The notes beneath the pieces are model-generated. The model was not told where the DNA came from. It was given only the letters and a program-made list of their open reading frames with translations, and ran no database searches. Position numbers and translations under genes: made by a program. Positions 6,516 through 11,333 of a DNA stretch of 12,274 nt are shown piece by piece. This stretch comes from Puniceicoccales bacterium (GTDB taxonomy: Bacteria > Verrucomicrobiota > Verrucomicrobiia > Opitutales > UBA953), in NCBI GenBank assembly GCA_031289285.1, contig JAITPT010000068.1, positions 1-12,274 on the forward strand, given 5' to 3'. How positions within the stretch are numbered: position 1 is the stretch's first letter; each line of letters begins with the position of its first letter.

Positions 6516-7439
6516 TCAGTGTGGCAATTCGGATTTTTGTTCCGAAGGATTTTGGGCGAGTTTTTCGATTTCGGAGAGGGGGAGGCCAGTGATTTCGGCG
6601 ATGTCGGGGAGAGGGTAGCCCTTATTTTTCATGGCGAGGGCGTTTCGGCGGTTGGTCTCGGTGATGCCCTTAGCTTCGCCTTCGATTTTGCCCTTGGCTT
6701 CGCCCTCGGCGATGCCTTCGATTTTGCCTTCGGTGAACTTGCCCCGCATCAGTGTGCGCTCGTAGCGCACGTTGTCCCAGTAATTTTCATACGTTGCACG
6801 CTCGGCGGGCGAATAGGCACCTATCTCCAAACTTTCGATGGCATCGCGGATTTCGGGGATTTCCAAGAGGTCGGCAGGGACGGTTTCAATCTTGTCGGTG
6901 ATTTCGGTGAAGTAGCGCAGCCAGAAAGTGAAATAGCGTTTTTGCGCACTTGTAGAGGGGCGAAACTTCGGCAGTTCCACGACAGCCCAGCGGACACCTT
7001 CGATGACGTGGTTGGTGCCGTTTTCGCAAATTTGGTAGTCATGGAAAGCATCGGGCGTGTCGGACAGGTAGGTCGTGTTGAGGAGGGTTAGGAGATAAAC
7101 GGGCTTGAGGTCGGGGTAATCGTCGCCTGCCTTTAGCTGATTGACGTAGGCGCGGGAGGCACTGAAAACGATGCGCTGCATGAAGGCCGAAGTCCAAGCC
7201 ATCTGCATCTCGACGATGAATTGGCGGTCGTGTTGGTCTGTGCAACGGATGTCTGCGACGGTGTTTTTTCCGCCGTCGTAGAAGGGGAGAACCTCGCTGG
7301 GCAGGTATTCGATGGAGACAATTTGCGCGTCGGGGGCAAGAGGAAGCAGGGCGTTGAGCAGCGAGATACAGAGGTCTTTGCGTTGGGCAAAAACACGCTT
7401 GAAAGTGATGTCGGCTTTCGGGTCAAGGTAGCAGCTCAT
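6516..7439 (-). CDS. Rpn-family PD-(D/E)XK nuclease (TIGR01784-like)
   Basis: Encodes 307 aa, the same length as its downstream neighbour but clearly divergent. It opens with D-P-K-A-D-I-T-F-K-R-V-F (6-17), the hallmark of the TIGR01784 'putative transposase' group. The nuclease signature is D63 in V-A-D-I-R and E77-M-Q79 in I-V-E-M-Q, followed by F-M-Q-R-I-V-F (86-92). Residues 233-262 form a Gly/Glu/Lys repeat (G-K-I-E-G / G-E-A-K-G units), typical of the hinge before the C-terminal helix-turn-helix, here M-K-N-K-G-Y-P-L-P-D-I-A-E-I-T-G (270-285). Met231 (ATG at 6749) could start a 77-aa C-terminal product like the intragenic antitoxins reported for Rpn proteins; this is speculative. Upstream lies a 154-bp duplicated cassette with a 17-codon abortive frame. 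It appears intact. Confidence 0.87.
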   Translation of the reverse strand: MSCYLDPKADITFKRVFAQRKDLCISLLNALLPLAPDAQIVSIEYLPSEVLPFYDGGKNTVADIRCTDQHDRQFIVEMQMAWTSAFMQRIVFSASRAYVNQLKAGDDYPDLKPVYLLTLLNTTYLSDTPDAFHDYQICENGTNHVIEGVRWAVVELPKFRPSTSAQKRYFTFWLRYFTEITDKIETVPADLLEIPEIRDAIESLEIGAYSPAERATYENYWDNVRYERTLMRGKFTEGKIEGIAEGEAKGKIEGEAKGITETNRRNALAMKNKGYPLPDIAEITGLPLSEIEKLAQNPSEQKSELPH

Positions 7440-7514
7440 GGCGGAAAAGGTGGTGCGGCGGTAGCGCGGCGGTTGAAAACGATGCGGGCAAGAATGCGGG
7501 GTGGCGGGAAAATG

Positions 7515-7568
7515 TCAAGCGGCGCGGGTGCGAGCGGGCGCAGTTTTGATTTTGGTTGCGGTAGGCAT
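7515..7568 (-). pseudogene. 17-codon remnant MPTATKIKTAPARTRAA
   Basis: Inside the 154-bp duplicated cassette, this frame starts with the same ATG and codes the same first 13 residues as the 73-aa gene at 8595-8816, then diverges and stops at TGA (7515-7517). It is either a truncated copy of that gene's 5' end or a short leader peptide 75 bp ahead of the Rpn gene. It is too short to carry a function by itself. Confidence 0.5.
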
Positions 7569-7690
7569 GTGCGTGTGTGGTTGGCGTTGTGGTGTCGCGG
7601 CATGACGACGCGACGGTGAAAAAGAGAAGTGAGAACGGTGCCGCTGGTGCCAAGCGGCGTCAAGCACGGGCGGCAAACGGGTATTAGCGG
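7537..7690. repeat. 154-bp direct repeat, copy A
   Basis: Aligns without gaps to 8785-8938 at a constant offset of 1248 bp, with about six mismatches (96% identity by eye). It carries the leader, ATG and first codons of the MPTATKIKTAPAR frame on the minus strand. It also contains a small hairpin GCCGCT/AGCGGC (7640-7658). This copy stands upstream of an Rpn nuclease gene; the other stands upstream of the 73-aa gene. Confidence 0.9.
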
Positions 7691-7859
7691 CAACGGCGGC
7701 TTTCGTGACGGGGGGCAAGAGCACGGCGGGACTTTGTGGTGGTGTGAAAATTCCCCCTTGCGTTTTTTTGATCGCTCCCTCCTGACATACGCACAACGGA
7801 CTTCCCTTGGTTCCTCACTGTTTTGAGTGGGATGCGAGTATTGGCAATTGCTGATGCCC
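7691..7859. other. gene-free spacer between cassette copy A and the palindrome
   Basis: Frames are open on the minus strand but their composition is not protein-like. On the minus strand, bases 7828 down to about 7805 read CCCACTCAAAACAGTGAGGA and resemble plus-strand 8483-8505 (CCCACTCAAAGTAGCAAGGA). So a second short dispersed motif occurs beside each repeat cluster. An AGGAGGGAG string on the minus strand near 7780 resembles a ribosome-binding site but no start codon follows at a sensible distance. Confidence 0.4.
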
Positions 7860-8031
7860 ATTATCCTAAAAACGGCAGTTAATGCGGGCGGTTTTGCACA
7901 ATCTTTTGGTCGTCTGCGGCTTGCGCTTTCCGCTCCACGCACCACAAGGTGCGCGTCGGGAAAGCGCAAAGCGCATTCGCCTCAAAATCTTGCGCAAACC
8001 CTTCCCGCTGAACTGCCGTTCTTAGGATTAT
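7860..8031. repeat. 172-nt imperfect palindrome
   Basis: The left arm (7860-7943) and the reverse complement of the right arm (7948-8031) are both 84 nt and match at roughly four fifths of positions, with about one gap each. They are centred on GCACC-ACAA-GGTGC (7939-7952). The tips read ATTATCCTAAAAACGGCAGTT and, inverted, ATAATCCTAAGAACGGCAG. The whole could extrude as a cruciform or form a long RNA hairpin. It carries no open frame and looks like a palindromic mobile or REP-type element. A partial copy of the tip lies at 9441-9459. Confidence 0.85.
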
Positions 8032-8050
8032 CGAGGTCTCTTGTTTTTTA

Positions 8051-8076
8051 GCCCTGCAAGGGCGAGATTATCGGAT
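8051..8076. repeat. GCCCT-GCA-AGGGC hairpin plus left arm of a 17-bp inverted repeat
   Basis: Bases 8051-8063 form a 5-bp stem with a 3-nt loop. Bases 8060-8076 (GGGCGAGATTATCGGAT) are the exact reverse complement of 8361-8377. The two arms face each other around 284 bp without a gene. Confidence 0.75.
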
Positions 8077-8360
8077 GTCACGGCGACCTAATGGCAAAAT
8101 CTTTAGTCTGGTTAATTATTCGGAGAGGGGAAGGGATAGGGGGGGGCGGAGGAAGGGGAGAAGCAAGTATCCGCCTCTCAACTATGCGATAAATCATGCA
8201 CTTACAACACGGGCAACATTTTGCCCATTTATTGTTTGCGAATTAAAAGGCAGCCATTTTATTACTTGACTTCGCTGCGGATCGTGCAACTTTCCCTTGC
8301 AGTGCCCACCACGCGCCCGCCACAAGATTGCAACGGGATACACACCACCAGCATCTGGTA
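8077..8360. other. gene-free stretch enclosed by 17-bp inverted repeats
   Basis: No coding region can be supported in either strand. It contains the G-rich tract at 8127-8158, a small GGGCAA-CATT-TTGCCC hairpin (8211-8226) followed by an AT-rich stretch, and otherwise unremarkable sequence. It could be a small non-autonomous element bounded by the inverted arms, or simply spacer between two REP-like hairpins. I see no target-site duplication that would decide this. Confidence 0.45.
8127..8158 (+). other. G-quadruplex motif
   Basis: Four G-runs (4, 3, 8 and 4 G) are separated by AA, ATA and CGGAGGAA, within the usual loop limits for an intramolecular G-quadruplex on the plus strand. Whether it folds or matters is unknown. 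Confidence 0.5.
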
Positions 8361-8466
8361 ATCCGATAATCTCGCCCCATGCGGGGCTTTGTTGCAAGGG
8401 CGTGGCTGACCGGAGGTTTCGCTGCGCTACACCTCCGGTTATGCACATCTCGCCCCGTGCGGGGCT
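8361..8466. repeat. three-hairpin REP cluster
   Basis: It starts with the right arm of the 17-bp inverted repeat (8361-8377). Two direct copies of ATCTCGCCCC-n-TGCGGGGCT follow (8369-8388 and 8447-8466, one mismatch), each a 5-bp GCCCC/GGGGC stem. Between them lies a perfect 9-bp inverted repeat ACCGGAGGT/ACCTCCGGT (8409-8417 with 8431-8439, 13-nt loop). The cluster ends about 50 bp from the broken end of the PIN-domain remnant. Confidence 0.8.
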
Positions 8467-8515
8467 GGATGCGTCTGAGCTTCCCACTCAAAGTAGCAAG
8501 GAACCCCCCCAAAAA

Positions 8516-8584
8516 ACCGTGTTGGGCATCAGACATCGCGACAAGGACGTTGCCGTCGAGCAACCATGTTGTGGGTGTTGGCAT
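8516..8584 (-). pseudogene. truncated PIN-domain (VapC-like) toxin gene, N-terminal remnant
   Basis: The frame starts at ATG 8584, 10 nt after the stop of the 73-aa gene. Its first 23 residues, including T-W-L-L-D-G-N-V-L-V-A-M, look like the start of a VapC-type PIN ribonuclease, with Asp10 as the first conserved metal-binding acidic residue. At residue 23 the sequence meets a run of six A and seven C (plus strand 8504-8516). It then continues into GCCCC/GGGGC hairpin repeats without any further PIN motif. The frame stays nominally open to 8243 but encodes repeat-derived sequence. A full PIN domain needs about 130 residues with three more acidic positions, so the toxin is broken. The assignment rests on a short stretch, so it is moderate. 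Confidence 0.6.
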
Positions 8585-8594
8585 GGTCTTGGAA

Positions 8595-8816
8595 TTACGG
8601 TTCCCCGTAGAGGATGCGATTTACGGCCTCGTCCGTGAGGATGAAGTTTGGGTCGTCGTAGTAAAAGAGTTCAAACCCCAGCGGGCTGTATTTAGGGCGC
8701 GGGTCTTTCTCTGAGACGGGGATAACTTTGCTGGTGCGAGAAGTGGCGCGAGGCGCAGTTTTGGCGACGGCGCGGTGGCGGGCAGGCGCAGTTTTGATTT
8801 TGGTTGCGGTAGGCAT
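8595..8816 (-). CDS. 73-aa hypothetical protein, possible antitoxin of a decayed toxin-antitoxin pair
   Basis: The ATG at 8816 is chosen because the upstream open frame (to 9020) runs through the repeat cassette and opposite queF. The first half is basic and low-complexity (MPTATKIKTAPAR, then R/K/A/T). The second half is ordered-looking: P-K-Y-S-P-L-G-F-E-L-F-Y-Y-D-D-P-N-F-I-L-T-D-E-A-V-N (41-66), ending I-L-Y-G-E-P. I do not recognise the family. The PIN-type start only 10 nt downstream suggests an antitoxin-first arrangement, but no RHH or AbrB DNA-binding domain is visible. The first 13 residues are shared with the remnant at 7515-7568. No Shine-Dalgarno; the leader is C/A-rich. It could also be a domesticated fragment of a larger protein. 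Confidence 0.55.
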   Translation of the reverse strand: MPTATKIKTAPARHRAVAKTAPRATSRTSKVIPVSEKDPRPKYSPLGFELFYYDDPNFILTDEAVNRILYGEP

Positions 8817-8938
8817 GTGCGTGTGTGGTTGGCGTTGTGGTGTCGCGGCATGATGACGCGACAGTGAAAAAGAAAAGTGAGAACGGTGCCGCTGGTGCCA
8901 AGCGGCGTCAAGCATGGGCGGCAAGCTGGTATTAGCGG
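8785..8938. repeat. 154-bp direct repeat, copy B
   Basis: Gapless match to 7537-7690 with about six mismatches. One edge reaches bases 8935-8938, within the last sense codon of queF, so the repeat includes the queF stop (TAA at 8934-8932). The other edge lies about 11 codons into the 73-aa gene. It therefore spans exactly the queF-to-small-gene junction. Confidence 0.9.
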
Positions 8939-9360
8939 AGGCCTTCGCGGCTGACGGGGCTTTGGCCACACTCGGCGCGGACGGTGATGCCGATGCCGCC
9001 ACGCGGGGCAAACTCACCAACGACCTCCAACCAGACGGGGTCGAGCGCGGTTTCGAGGTCGCTGAGAATGTTGTTGACGAGGTGCTCTTGGAAACAGCCC
9101 TCGTTGCGAAACGACCAGAGATAGAGCTTCAGCGATTTGCTCTCGACGATGCGCGGCCCCGGAATGTAGCGGATGGTGATGACTCCAAAGTCTGGCTGCC
9201 CCGTGGCAGGGCAAAGACTCGTGAACTCCTCTGTGCGTAGCTCGACAACGTAGGCACGCTCAGGGTTTTTGTTGGGAAAAGTCTCGATGACTTTTGATGG
9301 CGCGTTTTTCGTGCGCCCGAGCAACGTGAGCGACGCGAGGTCTTCCGGTTGGGTGTTCAT
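8932..9360 (-). CDS. queF: NADPH-dependent 7-cyano-7-deazaguanine reductase (preQ0 reductase)
   Basis: Encodes 142 aa of the short (unimodular) QueF type. The enzyme reduces the nitrile of preQ0 to the aminomethyl group of preQ1 with NADPH, a cytosolic step of queuosine synthesis for tRNA. The T-fold signature E-S-K-S-L-K-L-Y is at 73-80. The catalytic Cys is C50 (S-L-C-P-A-T-G) and the proton-donor Asp is D57 (Q-P-D-F-G). The substrate-binding region reads F-Q-E-H-L-V-N (90-96) with Glu92; Gln91 appears to stand where B. subtilis has His96. The start at 9360 was chosen because homologues begin near here; the frame continues upstream only through spacer and 9-bp repeats. No other queuosine genes are nearby, and no preQ1 riboswitch is visible upstream. 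Its 3' end touches cassette copy B. Confidence 0.93.
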   Translation of the reverse strand: MNTQPEDLASLTLLGRTKNAPSKVIETFPNKNPERAYVVELRTEEFTSLCPATGQPDFGVITIRYIPGPRIVESKSLKLYLWSFRNEGCFQEHLVNNILSDLETALDPVWLEVVGEFAPRGGIGITVRAECGQSPVSREGLR

Positions 9361-9440
9361 GCGCCGTATTGCAAAAACACTTCCGCGCCTACACGCAATT
9401 TTTTTCGCGGAGGTAGGGCAGCTAATGGGTGTAACCGCAG

Positions 9441-9488
9441 ATAATCCTAAAAACGGCAGATGTGCGCAGATAAAAAACGAGACCTCTC
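9441..9488. repeat. partial, rearranged copy of the palindrome tip
   Basis: ATAATCCTAAAAACGGCAG (9441-9459) differs by one base from the tip at 7860-7878 and by one from the inverted tip at 8013-8031. Nearby, AAAAAACGAGACCTC (9473-9487) corresponds, inverted, to GAGGTCTCTTGTTTTTTA at 8034-8051. In the two places the submotifs appear in opposite order, so the element has been rearranged or is only half present here. Confidence 0.7.
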
Positions 9489-9502
9489 TGAGAAATGGGA
9501 TT

Positions 9503-9574
9503 ATAGGACGCATAGGACGCATAGGACCTATAGGTCTTATAGGACTTATACGACCTATACGACCTATACGTCCT
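9503..9574. repeat. eight 9-bp tandem units (ATAGGACNN family), hairpin-prone
   Basis: The units are ATAGGACGC x2, ATAGGACCT, ATAGGTCTT, ATAGGACTT, ATACGACCT x2 and ATACGTCCT. The first half and the inverted second half match well: head ATAGGACGCATAGGAC against inverted tail ATAGGACGTATAGGTC. A perfect 12-bp palindrome GACCTATAGGTC lies at 9525-9536. The array sits about 46 bp after the thiC stop and could end or stabilise the thiC message as a hairpin, though there is no T-run. Confidence 0.85.
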
Positions 9575-9596
9575 ATCTCGGCGTCCCCAGCGGGTA

Positions 9597-9616
9597 ACTA
9601 CACTACACTACACTAC
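9597..9616. repeat. four ACTAC units
   Basis: A simple 5-bp tandem repeat of exactly four units lies between the 9-bp array and the thiC stop codon. It is short enough to be prone to slippage; no function is implied. Confidence 0.8.
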
Positions 9617-9620
9617 GCAC

Positions 9621-11333
9621 TCACTCTTGCGCACCCGTGTTTTGGGTGCAGGCGCGGATGTCGCCGGTGATGCGCATGGGGCAAAAGTTTGGGCCACACA
9701 TGGAACAATAATGCGCGGTTTTGCCACCCTCCGAGGGCAAAGTGGCGTCGTGGTAGCTGCGGGCTAATTCGGGGTCGAGCGAGAGATTAAACTGGTCTTC
9801 CCAACGAAACTCAAAACGGGCTTTTGACATGGCGTCGTCGCGCAGACGAGCGAGCGGGTGCCCCTTCGCCAAATCCGCCGCGTGTGCAGCGATTTTGTAG
9901 GCGATGACACCGGCGCGGACGTCGTCGCGTTCGGGCAAACCGAGGTGCTCCTTAGGCGTCACGTAGCAAAGCATGGCCGTCCCCCACCAGCCGATCATGG
10001 CGGCACCGATGGCGCTGGTGATGTGGTCGTAGCCCGGGGCGATGTCCGTTGTGACTGGCCCCAAGGTGTAAAACGGTGCCTCGTCGCACCATTCGATTTG
10101 CTTTTCGATGTTCTCGCGGATGCGGTTCATGGGGACGTGCCCTGGGCCTTCGTTCATCACTTGGACGCCGCGTTCCCAAGCGCGTCGTGTCAGCTCGCCC
10201 TGCGTTTTTAACTCGCCGTATTGGGCGTCGTCGCAGGAGTCGGCGATGCAGCCCGGGCGCAGGCCGTCGCCGATGGAGACGGCGGTATCGTGTGCGGCGA
10301 GGATGTCGCAGATTTCGTCCCAGTGCTCGTAGAGGAAGTTTTCGCGGCGGTTCTCGACGCACCATTTCGCCATAATCGCGCCGCCTCGCGAGACGATGCC
10401 GGTGACGCGCCCCGCCGTCAGCGGCACAAAGCGGCGGAGGACGGCGGCGTGTATCGTGAAATAGTCCACGCCCTGCGCCGCTTGTTCGAGGAGTGTGTCG
10501 CGGTAGATTTCCCACGTGAGGGCACCGGCGCGTCCGTTGATTTTTTCGAGTGCTTCGTAAATGGGCACGGTGCCGACGGGCACGGGGCAGTTGCGCAAAA
10601 TCCAGCCGCGTGTCTGGCGGATGTTTTTTCCGGTTGACAAATCCATGAGCGTGTCGCCGCCCCATTTGACCGACCAGCGCATCTTCTCGACTTCGGTTTC
10701 GATGTCGGAGGCGACTGCCGAGTTGCCGATGTTGGTGTTGATTTTGACGAGAAAATTTTTGCCGATGACCATTGGCTCGGCTTCGGGGTGGTTGATGTTG
10801 GCGGGGATGAGGGCGCGCCCGCGGGCAATCTCGGCGCGGACAAACTCCGGCTCCATGTTTTCGCGCAGTGCGGCAAACTCCATCTCCGGCGTGATGATGC
10901 CGCGCAGGGCGCATTGGCGCTGAGTGACGGGCTGGCCGGCGGCTTTGCGGGCGGCGACCCACGCTTCGCGCAGACGCGGAAGCCCGCGGGCGGTGTCGCC
11001 GTGAAACGCGCTGTCGCCCCACGGGCCGGAGGTATCATAGACGCGCACGGGCGGGTTGGGCGTGGGCGCGGTGCCCGGGCGACATGTCGGCGAGAGGGTG
11101 ATTTCGCGGACGGGGACGCGCACGCCGTGCAGCTGCCCTTCGAGCCAGACGCGGCGCGAGGCGGGGAAGAGCGCGTGTGCGGCGGCGTCGGTTGGCGCGG
11201 CAGCGGCGGAACAGCCAGCGTTGCTGTCGTTGGCGTCGGCGGTGTTTGCGGCGGAAACGTCGCTGGTGTTGTTGCCGCTGTTGGCGGCGGGGAAACTGTT
11301 TGTTGTGTCGGGCATGTTGAAGCGGGCACTCAT
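9621..11333 (-). CDS. thiC: phosphomethylpyrimidine (HMP-P) synthase
   Basis: Encodes 570 aa. ThiC is a radical-SAM enzyme that rearranges aminoimidazole ribotide to hydroxymethylpyrimidine phosphate for thiamine synthesis. The low-complexity Asn/Ala-rich N-terminus (about 8-55) is not part of the core. The core opens at F-P-A-S-R-R-V-W-L-E-G (56-66). Landmarks are N-C-P-V-P-V-G-T-V-P-I-Y (248-259), the E-G-P-G-H-V-P loop (395-401), F-Y-T-L-G-P-V-T-T-D-I-A-P-G-Y-D-H (421-437) and the cluster-binding C-x2-C-x4-C (C543, C546, C551). It looks complete; E. coli ThiC is 631 aa. The ATG at 11333 overlaps the stop of the sigma-54 activator gene (ATGA, 4 bp), implying translational coupling. Met7 (11315) is an alternative start. 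No TPP riboswitch is visible directly upstream, where the sequence codes for the activator. Confidence 0.97.
   Translation of the reverse strand: MSARFNMPDTTNSFPAANSGNNTSDVSAANTADANDSNAGCSAAAAPTDAAAHALFPASRRVWLEGQLHGVRVPVREITLSPTCRPGTAPTPNPPVRVYDTSGPWGDSAFHGDTARGLPRLREAWVAARKAAGQPVTQRQCALRGIITPEMEFAALRENMEPEFVRAEIARGRALIPANINHPEAEPMVIGKNFLVKINTNIGNSAVASDIETEVEKMRWSVKWGGDTLMDLSTGKNIRQTRGWILRNCPVPVGTVPIYEALEKINGRAGALTWEIYRDTLLEQAAQGVDYFTIHAAVLRRFVPLTAGRVTGIVSRGGAIMAKWCVENRRENFLYEHWDEICDILAAHDTAVSIGDGLRPGCIADSCDDAQYGELKTQGELTRRAWERGVQVMNEGPGHVPMNRIRENIEKQIEWCDEAPFYTLGPVTTDIAPGYDHITSAIGAAMIGWWGTAMLCYVTPKEHLGLPERDDVRAGVIAYKIAAHAADLAKGHPLARLRDDAMSKARFEFRWEDQFNLSLDPELARSYHDATLPSEGGKTAHYCSMCGPNFCPMRITGDIRACTQNTGAQE

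Larger units (their letters stand above)
9361..9620. other. spacer between thiC and queF filled with repeats
   Basis: No gene is supported. The queF-proximal part (9361-9430) contains a short inverted repeat TCCGCG/CGCGGA (9382-9387 with 9406-9411) enclosing a T7 run. It does not match preQ1 riboswitch patterns. The rest holds the partial palindrome copy (9441-9488), the 9-bp array (9503-9574) and four ACTAC units (9597-9616). Confidence 0.55.

Noticed and set aside
5501..7439. Insertion sequence carrying a transposase
   Set aside because: The genes belong to the Rpn family sometimes named 'transposase', but no terminal inverted repeats or target duplications were seen around them.
7436..7969. 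177-aa minus-strand open frame over the repeats
   Set aside because: It runs through one arm of the palindrome and the duplicated cassette and looks like repeat translation, not a protein.
8817..9020. Longer version of the 73-aa protein (141 aa)
   Set aside because: The extension lies opposite the queF coding sequence and in the repeat cassette, with shadow-frame composition.
9382..9411. Possible preQ1 riboswitch ahead of queF
   Set aside because: Only a 6-bp TCCGCG/CGCGGA stem is present; the compact preQ1 aptamer pattern with its A-rich tail is not visible.
9361..9522. N-terminal extension of QueF to 196 aa
   Set aside because: The added part reads through the 9-bp repeats and the palindrome fragment, while known short QueF proteins begin near the ATG at 9360.
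9503..9616. CRISPR array
   Set aside because: The units are 9 bp and 5 bp without spacers; these are simple tandem repeats and no cas gene is nearby.
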